64,000 nucleotides of DNA from CALFMR01 sp035550595. Lineage in GTDB: Bacteria; Acidobacteriota; Vicinamibacteria; Vicinamibacterales; SCN-69-37. The notes under the pieces are model-generated. The model was not told where the DNA came from. It saw nothing but the letters and a program-made list of their open reading frames with translations, and made no database searches. The position numbers and the translations under genes were made by a program. Of the stretch, positions 9,986-18,091 are shown in pieces. Position 1 is the stretch's first letter. Every line of letters begins with the position of its first letter. The stretch covers positions 1-64,000 of the forward strand of contig DASZOV010000059.1 in the NCBI GenBank assembly GCA_035550595.1. The letters are read 5' to 3'.

Positions 9986-10549
9986 TCAATGTCTCGGGCC
10001 GGGGCCCCGATCGCGGTCGCCCGAATGGAACTTCCGCTCCGTGATGTCCTGCAGCTTCTTGTACTGATCGGGCGTCAGCTCGCGGAAGAACTGGTAAATC
10101 ATCACCGTCCGGCTCTCGATGAGCCGGGCGCGCAGGCTTTCGACGCGTGAGACCTGCAGCCGGTACGTCTCCTCGTCGGCGACGCGGTCGGCCGTCATGT
10201 GCTGCAGCTTGTCGTTCTGGCGCAGGTATTCGTCCACCCACGGCTGCGCTTCGTGCAGCCGATCCTGGTACATCGCTTCAATCTTCTTGGACTTGGCGTC
10301 GGTGAGGTCCAGGGCCTGCTTGACCTCCGGGTCGTTCCACCACTTCCAGCCAACCGGTCCGGGCGCGTTGCCGGGGGGGCGACCCTCGCGACCCTGCATC
10401 TCCGGCGAAGGAGGCGGAGCCGGGGCGGCCACCGGCGCAGGCCCTGACGAGGCCGCATGCACGGGGACGGCACCAACGAGAACCGTGGCAACCATCAGGG
10501 TCGCCGACGCCAGGCACGCCGGCCCCCATCGCAGCAGTTTGCGCGTCAC
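9986..10549 (-). CDS. Spy/CpxP-like periplasmic protein
   Basis: A 187-residue exported protein. A signal peptide (cleavage near VPVHA) and a Pro/Ala linker are followed by a helical domain with two LTxxQ-like segments (LTDAKSKKIEAMYQDR and LTPDQYKKLQDITERK), the hallmark of the Spy/CpxP/ZraP group of periplasmic chaperone-like envelope-stress proteins. The start is chosen at GTG 10549, directly before the signal peptide; a TTG nine codons upstream is an alternative and neither has a strong ribosome site. It heads the efflux operon (56 nt before tolC) and begins 32 nt after ispH, so it may share the ispH transcript. Confidence 0.8.
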   Translation of the reverse strand: MTRKLLRWGPACLASATLMVATVLVGAVPVHAASSGPAPVAAPAPPPSPEMQGREGRPPGNAPGPVGWKWWNDPEVKQALDLTDAKSKKIEAMYQDRLHEAQPWVDEYLRQNDKLQHMTADRVADEETYRLQVSRVESLRARLIESRTVMIYQFFRELTPDQYKKLQDITERKFHSGDRDRGPGPRH

Positions 10550-10581
10550 GCTCTGACTTACGCTGGCTCGATTCAAATCGT

Positions 10582-11802
10582 TTACGCCCGCGCGGCGGGC
10601 GTCCCTGCAAGATGCTCGCCGGCCAACCGTTCGACGCGCTCGATGATTTCGCCGACGATGCTGTTCGGCGTCGAGGCCCCGGCCGTCAAGCCTACTCTGA
10701 CGGGTCCGGGAGGCAACCAGTTCCGTGTGAAGACGTTTTCGACCGTCACCGTCGACGGCACGCCGATCGGCCGGTGCCGGATCTCGGTGGCCGAGACGAG
10801 GCAGGCCGGATCGGCGATGTGGAACGTCGGCACGCGTTCGGCGCAGATTCGGGCGAGGTTGCACGTGTTGCTGCTGTTGTAGCCGCCGATGACGAGCGCC
10901 AGGTCGATGGCGTGCTCGTCGAGCAGGGCGACGACCGCGTCCTGCCGCTCCTGCGTGGCGCTGCAGATCGTATCGAATGCGCGGAATCGCTCCGGCAGTG
11001 CGTCGGCGCCGTAGCGATCCGCCATGGCCGCCCGGAGCATCTCGCCGATCTTCAGCGACTCGCTCATGAGCATTGTCGTCTGGTTGGCACAGCCGATGCG
11101 GGCGAGGTCGCGATCCGGATCGAAGCCGGACGACACGGCGCCCGAGAACTCCGCCAGAAGATCTTCGGCCGAACCGGTGCCGCGGATGAACGCACAGACG
11201 ATCTCCGTCTGCGCTTCGTCGCGGACGATGAGGTAGTGGGCGCCCGACACGTCGGTCGCCTGCGACGCCGTGGCTCGCGTCTCTTCGTGCTGGACCTTGC
11301 CGTGGATGATCGAGGTGAAGCCCTCGCGCGCGTACCGGCGCACGTTCTTCCAGACGTTGAGGACCGAGCCGCACGTCGTGTCGACGAGCGTGCAGCCCTG
11401 CCGCTCGAGCCGTACGAGCTCGCCGACCGACACACCGAACGCCGGCAGGATGACGACGTCGTCGGGGCCGAGCGCGGCGGCGTCCTCGCCCGGGTCGCTC
11501 AGGAAGCGGACGCCCTGGGCACGGAGCCGGTCGTTCACGTGGGGGTTGTGGATGATTTCACCAGTCAGGAAGACGCGCCGGTCCGGGAACCGGCGACGCG
11601 TCTGGTAGGCGTAGTCGATCGCGCGGTCGACGCCGTAGCAGAAGCCGAATTCGCGCGCGAGATGGATGGTCAGCCGCCCGGCCTCGCGCACGTACCCCGC
11701 CGCCCGCACGTCGTCGACGAGCGCGCTGTGATAGGCAGCCGCCAGATCGCCGGCGACCTCGGCCTTCAGATCGAGGCCCTTGCGGAAGATGACCGGCGGC
11801 AT
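10582..11802 (-). CDS. ispH: 4-hydroxy-3-methylbut-2-enyl diphosphate reductase (IspH/LytB), long plant/cyanobacterial-type
   Basis: Last step of the MEP isoprenoid pathway: reduction of HMBPP to IPP and DMAPP by a [4Fe-4S] enzyme. The three cluster cysteines are seen in FGFCYGVDRA (Cys55), DTTCGSV (Cys144) and DTICSATQERQ (Cys280), with the substrate-binding GGYNSSNT. At 406 residues, with an N-terminal extension of about 40 residues and DTTCGSV rather than the common DATCP, it resembles the longer plant and cyanobacterial form rather than the roughly 310-residue E. coli enzyme. The ATG is at 11802. Confidence 0.95.
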   Translation of the reverse strand: MPPVIFRKGLDLKAEVAGDLAAAYHSALVDDVRAAGYVREAGRLTIHLAREFGFCYGVDRAIDYAYQTRRRFPDRRVFLTGEIIHNPHVNDRLRAQGVRFLSDPGEDAAALGPDDVVILPAFGVSVGELVRLERQGCTLVDTTCGSVLNVWKNVRRYAREGFTSIIHGKVQHEETRATASQATDVSGAHYLIVRDEAQTEIVCAFIRGTGSAEDLLAEFSGAVSSGFDPDRDLARIGCANQTTMLMSESLKIGEMLRAAMADRYGADALPERFRAFDTICSATQERQDAVVALLDEHAIDLALVIGGYNSSNTCNLARICAERVPTFHIADPACLVSATEIRHRPIGVPSTVTVENVFTRNWLPPGPVRVGLTAGASTPNSIVGEIIERVERLAGEHLAGTPAARA

Positions 11803-11825
11803 TACCGCGCCCCGTGCATCTTCTT

Positions 11826-11831
11826 ATTCTA
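11826..11831 (-). promoter_or_regulatory. possible -10 box for ispH
   Basis: TAGAAT on the minus strand ends 23 nt before the ispH ATG. No convincing -35 hexamer is present; that position is occupied by a family D repeat. Confidence 0.35.
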
Positions 11832-11846
11832 TAAGGACAGAGACGG

Positions 11847-11878
11847 CCTCACGCGAAGGCGCGAAGATCGCGAAGGGA
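11847..11878. repeat. family D GCGAAG-rich repeat
   Basis: The run GCCTCACGCGAAGGCGCGAA followed by GATCGCGAAGGGA, nearly identical to the copy near 32467 and related to the longer runs at 58938 and 59130. It occupies the gap upstream of ispH. No coding function is seen. Confidence 0.6.
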
Positions 11879-11947
11879 CAAAGCAGAGACAGGCCCGAAG
11901 CCGCGCGCAAGGCGCGCGTGCTGAGGGCGGAGCGATAGTTCAGCAGG

Positions 11948-12062
11948 GCGTTGGGGGTGGGGCCCCAACGCGACTAAGTAAAGATGACACCGCGAGCCCC
12001 CGAGCGTAGCGAGGGCGGCGAAGCGCGTAGGCGGGGCCCCGCGCCATTGCAAAAAAGATGAC
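11948..12062 (+). repeat. family A hairpin repeat (one partial plus one full unit)
   Basis: The 308-base gap between ispH and the anti-sigma gene holds a partial unit (hairpin with arms GCGTTGGGG and CCCCAACGC, 11948-11971) and then a full unit starting AAAGATGACACCGCGAG and ending AAAAAAGATGAC. In this unit the terminal hairpin has diverged to GGCGGGGCCCCGCGCC. Related units occur near 17531, 56270 and 59006, all in the same orientation. The bases from about 12063 to 12110 hold nothing recognisable. Confidence 0.75.
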
Positions 12063-12110
12063 TCGCGAGTCTCCAGGCCCTGAAGGGTCTGGACTCCACA
12101 GAAAGATCGG

Positions 12111-12713
12111 TCAGCGGTTGGCCGGTTGCACCATGGCGACGACGTTCAGCATCCGCGGCGTGATCTCGTTGAGCGTCGAGAGCGGCTCGGGAGCCGAGGC
12201 GTCGAGATCGAGATCGAGGAACGAGGCGTTCGACGTCGGCACGTCGGTCGCCACGGTGGAGCCCGGCGTCGTGGTCGACATCGGCGCCGTCTGAGCGGCC
12301 GTCGCCTCGTGGCCCATCCGTGCGGACACTTGGCCGCTGATGACGCCGACGACCAAGCCCGCGGCTGCAGCTACGCCGACCCAGGCCGGTGCCACGCGGC
12401 GCGTGCTGCGATCAGTGCGGTCGGCCGGCGCGTGCGCCGGGAAGGCGATGACGCGCGGCGGCTCGTCGGCCTGCTCGAGCCGGCGGAGGATCTGCGCCTG
12501 TTGCGCGGCGAGGCGCTCGGGCGGGAAGGCCTCGTCGGCTGCCTCGGAGGCCGTCTCGCGCACGCGGTCCAGCCAGCGGCTCATCTCGAGCGCCCGATCG
12601 GCGCAGAGGTCGCACCGATCGAGGTGCGCCGGCCGGTCGCCCGTCATCACGGCGCTGGCAATGGCTTGTTCGGACAGATGACCCTGGCGAAGCACGACAT
12701 CAACGAGCCGCAT
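12111..12713 (-). CDS. zinc-binding anti-sigma factor (ZAS type)
   Basis: A 200-residue single-pass membrane protein. The N-terminal domain carries the anti-sigma zinc motif H-x3-C-x2-C (His30, Cys34, Cys37 in HLDRCDLC); a membrane helix lies at about 105-128 (APAWVGVAAAAGLVVGVISG) and a Thr/Ser-rich periplasmic tail follows. The ATG has GGAG 8 nt upstream and lies inside the end of the sigma gene (14-nt overlap), so the two are translationally coupled. It should hold the adjacent ECF sigma factor inactive until an envelope signal arrives. Confidence 0.85.
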   Translation of the reverse strand: MRLVDVVLRQGHLSEQAIASAVMTGDRPAHLDRCDLCADRALEMSRWLDRVRETASEAADEAFPPERLAAQQAQILRRLEQADEPPRVIAFPAHAPADRTDRSTRRVAPAWVGVAAAAGLVVGVISGQVSARMGHEATAAQTAPMSTTTPGSTVATDVPTSNASFLDLDLDASAPEPLSTLNEITPRMLNVVAMVQPANR

Positions 12714-13374
12714 GGCTGTTTCTCCCTGTCGATGACCGCCGCCGGTCGACGCCCGCTCCGAGCAGGCCGCGCAGCCGGCGAATCGCACGAAACAAGTGAA
12801 CGCGCACCGTCGATTCATTCAGGCCGGTGAGTGCGCTGACCTCGCGCGACGACCGACCTTCGAAATGACTCAACATGAAGACCATGCGCTGCCGTTCGGG
12901 CAACTTCGCGAGCGCCGCGCCGAGTTGCTCGCGGCGTTCGAGCGACAACACCTGGTCTTCCGGACTCGGCCCCCGCGAGGGGAGGTAGTCGGCCGGGTTG
13001 CGTTCGTCCCCCGACGCGTCCACGAGCGGCGGCGCGATCCAGCGTTCCCGCCGCTTCCGAGCCTTGATCCGATCGAGGCATCCGTTGATCAGGATGCGCG
13101 TGAACCACACCTCGAACGGCAGTTCCTCCCGGAACGTGCCGATGTGGGTGTAGGCCTTCACGAAAGCATCCTGCACGGCCTCGTCGGCGTCGGCCGCGTC
13201 GCGCAGATAGTGAAACGCGATGCGGACGGCCCGGCGCTGATGCCGTAACACGAGCTCGGCGAAGCGTTCACGGGCTGCGTCGAGCCGGCCTGCGCCGTGC
13301 AGGACCTTCACGTCGGCCGCCACGCGGGCGTCGGCTTCTCGGGCGCTCACGGGTGGCGCAAGGTCTCCAGCCAT
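12700..13374 (-). CDS. ECF-family RNA polymerase sigma factor
   Basis: A 224-residue sigma-70 family factor with region 2 (RFAELVLRHQRRAVRIAFHY, then DAADADEAVQDAFVKAY) and region 4 (LAKLPERQRMVFMLSHFEGR, then the helix-turn-helix SREVSALTGLNESTVRVHLF). Regions 1.1 and 3 are absent, as in ECF sigmas. No clear ribosome site precedes the ATG at 13374; a GTG ten codons in is an alternative. It overlaps its anti-sigma partner and follows a SpoIID-like gene by 63 nt, so this may be one envelope-related operon. Confidence 0.92.
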   Translation of the reverse strand: MAGDLAPPVSAREADARVAADVKVLHGAGRLDAARERFAELVLRHQRRAVRIAFHYLRDAADADEAVQDAFVKAYTHIGTFREELPFEVWFTRILINGCLDRIKARKRRERWIAPPLVDASGDERNPADYLPSRGPSPEDQVLSLERREQLGAALAKLPERQRMVFMLSHFEGRSSREVSALTGLNESTVRVHLFRAIRRLRGLLGAGVDRRRSSTGRNSHAAR

Positions 13375-13437
13375 AATTACGTCACAATTCGCGGCGTGTT
13401 TACGACGCCATCGTAACGTGATTTTCGGCCGGGCGGG

Positions 13438-14430
13438 CTAGGGAGTGTCCGCTCGGGTCAGCGCCGTGCCGGGGTAGTAGGCGGCAAGGATCGCCGCCGG
13501 GGCGTCGCCGCGGCGGGCGCGGATGGCGGCGCCGAGCTGGCACAGGCCGACGCCGTGGCCGTAGCCGGTGCCCGTAAAGGTCAGCGACGGCCCCTGGCGC
13601 GCGATCGTGAACCGCGTGCTGAGGAGGGCGCGTTCGCCGAGCGAGGCGTCGGCGATGGCGCGGAAGTCGACGCCGCGAACGACGCGAACGCGTGCGCCGC
13701 GCAGCTCGACGTCACGCGCCCGGCCGCTCGCGTCACGTCCGGCGACCACGACAGCCGTGAGACGGCCCACGCGGCTTCGCGAGTCCGCATCGACGGCCTG
13801 TCCGAGCGCGGCGAACGACGTCGTGAACTGCCAATGACGATGCGCGTCTGGCGCCACGTCCGGACCACCGACCAGATACGGCACCGGCGTGCCGTGCCAG
13901 ACGTCGGCCGCCGCGGCCGTGCGTCCGCCGCAGTCGGCATGGAAGAGCGCGTCGATTGGGCGCCCGTTGAAGACGATGACCGTGCCGTGCGTTCGTTCGA
14001 TGACGTGTTCGGTGATCGTCGTGAAGCGCGACGTGCGGATCCGATCCGGCTGGTAGACCTGACAGTGCGTCGTGTCGCACAGGTCGAAGCCTTCGCTCGC
14101 GTGCCGGCCGAGGTGCGCGGCCGCATAGGTGCGGGCGAGGATCGTCTGCACTTCGAGGATCCGCTCGGCTGCGGCCGGCGCTTCGCCAACGGGAGACACT
14201 TCGGCGAGCGTCGTGCCGAGCACGTAGGCTTCGATGGGGACCTCGAGCACCCGGCCGCTGACGCGAACGCGGAGGGCCGCCGGAAGTCGCGTCCCCCGCA
14301 CGCGTGGCGTCGTCTCTGGCGCACGCGGCACGAGACAGGACGCGGCGCCGGTGCCCGCGGCGAGCGCGAGCCAGGCGAGGACGCGGCGGCGTGTGAGGTC
14401 GGCGCCTTCTCCCTTAACATGTAGCGTCAT
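13438..14430 (-). CDS. SpoIID/LytB domain protein
   Basis: A 330-residue exported protein of the SpoIID family, whose sporulation member is a peptidoglycan lytic transglycosylase; in non-sporulating bacteria these are cell-wall or amidase-associated proteins. Family motifs present are HADCGGRTAAA and the C-terminal GTGYGHGVGLCQLGA. The N-terminus has a twin-Arg-like TRRRVLAWLALA and a possible lipobox ending in Cys (GAASC). The only start near the homologous region is ATG 14430, which overlaps the divergent gatB ATG by 2 nt; upstream in-frame codons run antisense inside gatB. Confidence 0.88.
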   Translation of the reverse strand: MTLHVKGEGADLTRRRVLAWLALAAGTGAASCLVPRAPETTPRVRGTRLPAALRVRVSGRVLEVPIEAYVLGTTLAEVSPVGEAPAAAERILEVQTILARTYAAAHLGRHASEGFDLCDTTHCQVYQPDRIRTSRFTTITEHVIERTHGTVIVFNGRPIDALFHADCGGRTAAAADVWHGTPVPYLVGGPDVAPDAHRHWQFTTSFAALGQAVDADSRSRVGRLTAVVVAGRDASGRARDVELRGARVRVVRGVDFRAIADASLGERALLSTRFTIARQGPSLTFTGTGYGHGVGLCQLGAAIRARRGDAPAAILAAYYPGTALTRADTP

Positions 14431-15868
14431 GTCGTACGAGCCCGTCATCGGCTTGGAGATCCACGCGCAGCTCCTCACCACGACCAAGATTTTCTGCGGC
14501 TGCGCGACCGCCTTCGGCGCACCGCCCAACACGCACGTCTGCCCGGTCTGTCTCGGGCTCCCCGGCGCGTTGCCGGTCCTCAACCGTCATGCGGTCGATT
14601 TGGCCGTGCGCGCGTCACTCGCGCTCGGCTGCACGATCCAGCCGCGGTCGATCTTCGCACGGAAGAACTACTTTTATCCGGATCTGCCGAAGGGCTACCA
14701 GATTTCCCAGTACGAGCGTCCGCTCGCGACCGGCGGCATCGTCGATCTCGGACACGTGCGCGTGGGGATCACGCGCGTCCACATGGAAGAGGACGCGGGC
14801 AAGTCGCTCCATCACGGTCAGCCGGACTCCGATCGCACGACGGCGCTCGACTTCAATCGCAGCGGCGTGCCGCTCATCGAGATCGTCACCGAGCCGGATC
14901 TGCGTTCGGCCGCCGACGCGGCCGAGTGCTTCTCGCGGCTGCGCGAAGTGCTCGTCGCGCTCGGCGCGAACGACGGCAACATGGAAGAGGGCAGTCTGCG
15001 CTGCGACGCGAACGTCTCGGTCCGTCCCGCCGGCGAGACGCGCCTCGGCACGAAGACCGAGGTGAAGAACGTCAATTCGTTCCGCTATCTCCAGAAGGCG
15101 CTGGAGTTCGAGATCGAACGGCAGATCGACGTCCTCGACTCGGGCGGCCGCGTGCGCCAGGAGACGCGACTCTGGGACAGCGGGGCGGGCGAGACGACGT
15201 CGATGCGATCCAAGGAAGAAGCGCACGACTATCGCTATTTCCCCGAGCCGGACCTGCCGCCGCTCGACGTCGATGCGGCTTGGGTGGAGACGATCCGTCA
15301 GTCGTTGCCCGAACTGCCCGAGGCACGCAAACAGCGGTTCATCGCCGCGTACGGCCTCAGCGAGTACGACGCCGATCTCCTGGTGCGGTTGATTGCGGGC
15401 GGCGCCGACTACTTCGAAGCGCTCATTGCCGCGGGTGCGCCGGCGAAGGCCGCGAGCAACTGGATGCAGGGCGAGATTCGCCGCCGCTTGAAAGAGGCGG
15501 GCGCCGACGACATGGCGCGCGTGCCCGTACCCGCCGACGCGCTCGCCGAGCTCATCGTCATGACGGATCGGTCCGTCGTGAGCAGCACGGTCGCCAAGGA
15601 CGTCTTCGATCGCATGTGGACGACCGGCCGCCGCGCCCGCGAGATCGTCGACGCCGAAGGGCTCGGTCAGGTCGCCGACGAGAGCGCGCTCGCGGCCATC
15701 GTCGATGCCGTGATGCGCGCGCAGACGGACGCGGTGACCGAGTATCGCGCTGGACGGACGAACGTGTTCGGCTTCCTCGTGGGGCAGGCGATGAAGGCGA
15801 GCGGCGGCAAGGCGGATCCCAAAACGGTGACGCGCCTGCTGAAGGCTCGCCTCGAGGCGGGTGCCTGA
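14429..15868 (+). CDS. gatB: aspartyl/glutamyl-tRNA(Asn/Gln) amidotransferase subunit B
   Basis: A 479-residue subunit of GatCAB, which converts misacylated Glu-tRNA(Gln) and Asp-tRNA(Asn) to the cognate species in organisms lacking GlnRS or AsnRS. It begins with the family N-terminus YEPVIGLEIHAQL and has the zinc-site cysteines in FCGCATAF and HVCPVCLGLPGALPVLN, the signatures NYFYPDLPKGYQISQYE and MEEDAGKSLHH, and the C-terminal YqeY-like tail. gatA and gatC are not in the window. The start is the ATG overlapping the divergent spoIID-like start, so its promoter must lie inside that gene; TAACAT at 14415 is a weak -10 candidate. Confidence 0.97.
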   Translation: MSYEPVIGLEIHAQLLTTTKIFCGCATAFGAPPNTHVCPVCLGLPGALPVLNRHAVDLAVRASLALGCTIQPRSIFARKNYFYPDLPKGYQISQYERPLATGGIVDLGHVRVGITRVHMEEDAGKSLHHGQPDSDRTTALDFNRSGVPLIEIVTEPDLRSAADAAECFSRLREVLVALGANDGNMEEGSLRCDANVSVRPAGETRLGTKTEVKNVNSFRYLQKALEFEIERQIDVLDSGGRVRQETRLWDSGAGETTSMRSKEEAHDYRYFPEPDLPPLDVDAAWVETIRQSLPELPEARKQRFIAAYGLSEYDADLLVRLIAGGADYFEALIAAGAPAKAASNWMQGEIRRRLKEAGADDMARVPVPADALAELIVMTDRSVVSSTVAKDVFDRMWTTGRRAREIVDAEGLGQVADESALAAIVDAVMRAQTDAVTEYRAGRTNVFGFLVGQAMKASGGKADPKTVTRLLKARLEAGA

Positions 15869-15882
15869 CCGACAGGTTGCCA

Positions 15883-15910
15883 TTGACACGCCCGATGACT
15901 TTGCTAGACT
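15883..15910 (+). promoter_or_regulatory. sigma-70-type promoter for the Cys-rich small gene
   Basis: TTGACA (15883-15888) and TAGACT (15905-15910) are separated by 16 bp, just after the gatB stop. Transcription would start near 15917, about 12 nt before the ATG. This is the best consensus promoter seen in the window apart from the groES one. Confidence 0.65.
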
Positions 15911-15928
15911 AAGAACTCCCAGTCGAAG

Positions 15929-16243
15929 ATGACCGTGAAGAGTCGTCTGACGAGCGTCGACGTTCCTGTTGCTGCCGGGCCCTTCTGCGGACCCACCTGC
16001 ACGTGTCTCGCCGAGTTCTTCCGGGAAGAACTGCTCAAGCACCATCAGTGCCTCGAACGCCAGCGTGAGTACTATTCCGAGGACGCCATCAGCCAGGCCG
16101 AGGACGCCTTGACCCGTCTGATGAGTCAGCTCGACAGCCTCTGCCAACGCGACGACGCCTGCCAGATGATCGGCGAGATGCTTCGCAAATTCGACCTCGT
16201 CACCAAGCTCTCTGCCTGGACCGAGGCCGGCAAACTTCATTAA
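15929..16243 (+). CDS. hypothetical Cys-rich helical protein, 104 aa
   Basis: Not recognised. The N-terminal part contains a Cys cluster (FCGPTCTC, Cys20/24/26) and the helical remainder holds three more cysteines (HHQCLE, SLCQRDDACQM). It is acidic, with no signal peptide or membrane helix, and the 2+1+2 Cys pattern could bind a metal or form disulphides. It has its own good promoter and only a weak ribosome site. The glycerate kinase gene starts 28 nt after it. That the frame is real is supported by promoter position and codon usage matching its neighbours. Confidence 0.7.
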   Translation: MTVKSRLTSVDVPVAAGPFCGPTCTCLAEFFREELLKHHQCLERQREYYSEDAISQAEDALTRLMSQLDSLCQRDDACQMIGEMLRKFDLVTKLSAWTEAGKLH

Positions 16244-16271
16244 CACGCTCCTCCGGCAACACCTCGCTTCG

Positions 16272-17540
16272 ATGACTTCGGCCGCGCTGGCCGCGGTCGA
16301 CGCACGGCGTCTCACGTCGCGCGCCCTCGTTGACCTGTCTGACACGCTGCGGGCCGAGTCGCATCTGCGCGTCGTCGCGGCCGGGAAGGCGGCCGTGGGC
16401 GCCGCGGGAGCCGTCGATGACGATCCCGTCGTGCGGCCACGTCTCGTGGCTGGCGTGTTGACCGCGCCGGCCGAGGCCGCGCCTGGTCCGAGCTGGCGCG
16501 GGTTCGCCGCCGCGCATCCGCGTCCGAACGACGGCAGCGACGAGGCCGCGCGCGCCGCGCTCGCCCTCGCCGACGCGTGCCGTCGCGAGAACGGCCTCTT
16601 GCTCGTGTGTTTGTCCGGCGGCGCGTCGGCGATGTTCGAGACGCCCGCCGATGGCCTCACGCTCGACGACGTGCGCGCTGCGGGGGACCTGCTGCTGAAG
16701 TCGGGCGTGGACATCGCGGGGTTCAATCTCGTCCGGCGTCATCTTTCGGCGGTCAAGGGCGGCCAGCTCGCGGCGCGCGCCGGGCGCAGCGTGACCCTTG
16801 CGATCTCCGACGTCGCCGGTCCGATAGAGGACGATCCCGTCGTAATCGGGTCCGGACCGACGGTCGCCGACGAGACGACGTTCGATGCCGCGATCGAGAT
16901 CATCGCGCGCCATGGACTCGCCGACGCAATGCCGTCGCCGGTGATGGCGCACCTGCAGGCTGGTGCAGCCGGACACGTGCCCGGTCCCGTCGCGCCAGGC
17001 GATCCGCGGCTCGCACAGGCGGCGTATTGGATTGTCGGATCGCGCCGCGACGCGATGCGTGCCGCGGGCGAGACCGCTGCGCGGCTCGGCTACCACGTCC
17101 ACGTCGAATCGGCGCCTGTGACCGGGGAAGCGCGCGAGGCCGGACCGCGCCTCGTGTCGATTGCCGCGCGGTTGCCGCGGCCCGCATGCCTCATCGCATC
17201 GGGCGAGACGACGGTCCGCGTCATCGGTCACGGGCGCGGTGGACGTAATCAGGAACTGGCGCTCTCGGCCATCGAGCCGCTCGCCGCGCTCGCACCTGCG
17301 GCGCTGGCGAGCGTCGGCACCGATGGGGTGGATGGTCCGACAGACGCGGCCGGCGCCTTCGTCGATGCGGACACGTGGACAGCGCTTGGTCCGTCAGCCG
17401 CCGACCGCCTGGCGCGTGCGCTCGCCGACAACGACGCATATCCTGTCCTGGACAGCATCGACGCCCTCGTCCGCACCGGCCCGACCGGCACGAACGTCGG
17501 CGATTTGCAGATCGTCTTGCTTGGAACCAAAGAAAGATGA
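16272..17540 (+). CDS. glycerate 2-kinase (GckA/TtuD, MOFRL family)
   Basis: A 422-residue kinase expected to phosphorylate D-glycerate to 2-phosphoglycerate. It shows the DUF4147 N-terminal domain with VCLSGGASAMFETP and FNLVRRHLSAVKGGQLA, then the C-terminal MOFRL domain with IASGETTVRVIGHGRGGRNQ and VGTDGVDGPTDAAGAF. The ATG at 16272 lies in a frame open a little further upstream. The last codons (AAA GAA AGA TGA) lie in the left end of a family A repeat, so the repeat supplies the stop codon. Confidence 0.9.
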   Translation: MTSAALAAVDARRLTSRALVDLSDTLRAESHLRVVAAGKAAVGAAGAVDDDPVVRPRLVAGVLTAPAEAAPGPSWRGFAAAHPRPNDGSDEAARAALALADACRRENGLLLVCLSGGASAMFETPADGLTLDDVRAAGDLLLKSGVDIAGFNLVRRHLSAVKGGQLAARAGRSVTLAISDVAGPIEDDPVVIGSGPTVADETTFDAAIEIIARHGLADAMPSPVMAHLQAGAAGHVPGPVAPGDPRLAQAAYWIVGSRRDAMRAAGETAARLGYHVHVESAPVTGEAREAGPRLVSIAARLPRPACLIASGETTVRVIGHGRGGRNQELALSAIEPLAALAPAALASVGTDGVDGPTDAAGAFVDADTWTALGPSAADRLARALADNDAYPVLDSIDALVRTGPTGTNVGDLQIVLLGTKER

Positions 17541-17621
17541 CACCGCGAGGCCCCGAACGTAGTGAGGGCGCCGAAGCGCGTAGCGCTGGGGGTGGGGCCC
17601 CAGCGCACTGAAAGAAAGATG
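17531..17621 (+). repeat. family A hairpin repeat (full unit)
   Basis: The unit runs from AAAGAAAGATGA to AAAGAAAGATGG, the same word at both ends. Its hairpin arms are GCGCTGGGG (17583-17591) and CCCCAGCGC (17598-17606); other copies have GCGTTGGGG and CCCCAACGC, so the T-to-C and A-to-G changes keep the pair. The left end supplies the stop of glycerate kinase and the right end supplies the ribosome-site-like AAAGAAAG and ATG of the next gene. Confidence 0.8.
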
Positions 17622-18023
17622 GCAAAAGTCATCGTCGTGGCCTTCGTCGCGCTCGTCCTGGCATTCGCTGCCGGGTGGCTGGTTGGATCGTCTGGCCACG
17701 ACGCGCTCGAGCGCGACGTGGCTCGCGGCCTGCTCCGCGCGGAGTTCGCCGAGGCCCGCGCCGACACGCTCGACGGCCGCGTGAACGCGTCCGAGTCGAA
17801 CTTCGGCAACGCGGTCGAGCGCTTCCAGCGCGCGCGCGATCGCGTCGGAAGTATCGAGGCGCGGCTGCGCGCGATCGGACAAGCGCCGCAGGCGAACCGG
17901 CTCGAGGAAGCCGTGCGCCTGTTGCGACAAGCCCAGGAAGCCGCCGCGGCTCTCGATCAGTCGCGTGCTGAATCGGCCGCATCCGCTGCATTCGATGCGC
18001 TCAACGCAGCCAACGGTCACTGA
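17619..18023 (+). CDS. membrane-anchored coiled-coil protein, 134 aa
   Basis: Not assigned to a family. An N-terminal helix (KVIVVAFVALVLAFAAGWLV) acts as a signal anchor, and the rest is a charged, Ala/Arg/Glu-rich helical region with heptad character, probably coiled coil in the periplasm. The ATG follows AAAGAAAG, which belongs to the end of a family A repeat. The codons before it are repeat sequence, so the start is well fixed. RNase R follows 68 nt later. Confidence 0.7.
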   Translation: MAKVIVVAFVALVLAFAAGWLVGSSGHDALERDVARGLLRAEFAEARADTLDGRVNASESNFGNAVERFQRARDRVGSIEARLRAIGQAPQANRLEEAVRLLRQAQEAAAALDQSRAESAASAAFDALNAANGH

Positions 18024-18091
18024 GTCGCGTCTCGTCTCGTGTCCGCCGATCTGCTGCTTCACACCTATCCAATCCAAAGAAATCTGATTCG

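Noticed and set aside
11803..12110. Minus-strand peptides open across family A repeats (for example RFGALTTFGASRCHL)
   Set aside because: The same peptide appears in all repeat copies in the reverse frame without start site or ribosome site; a product of the repeat, not a gene.
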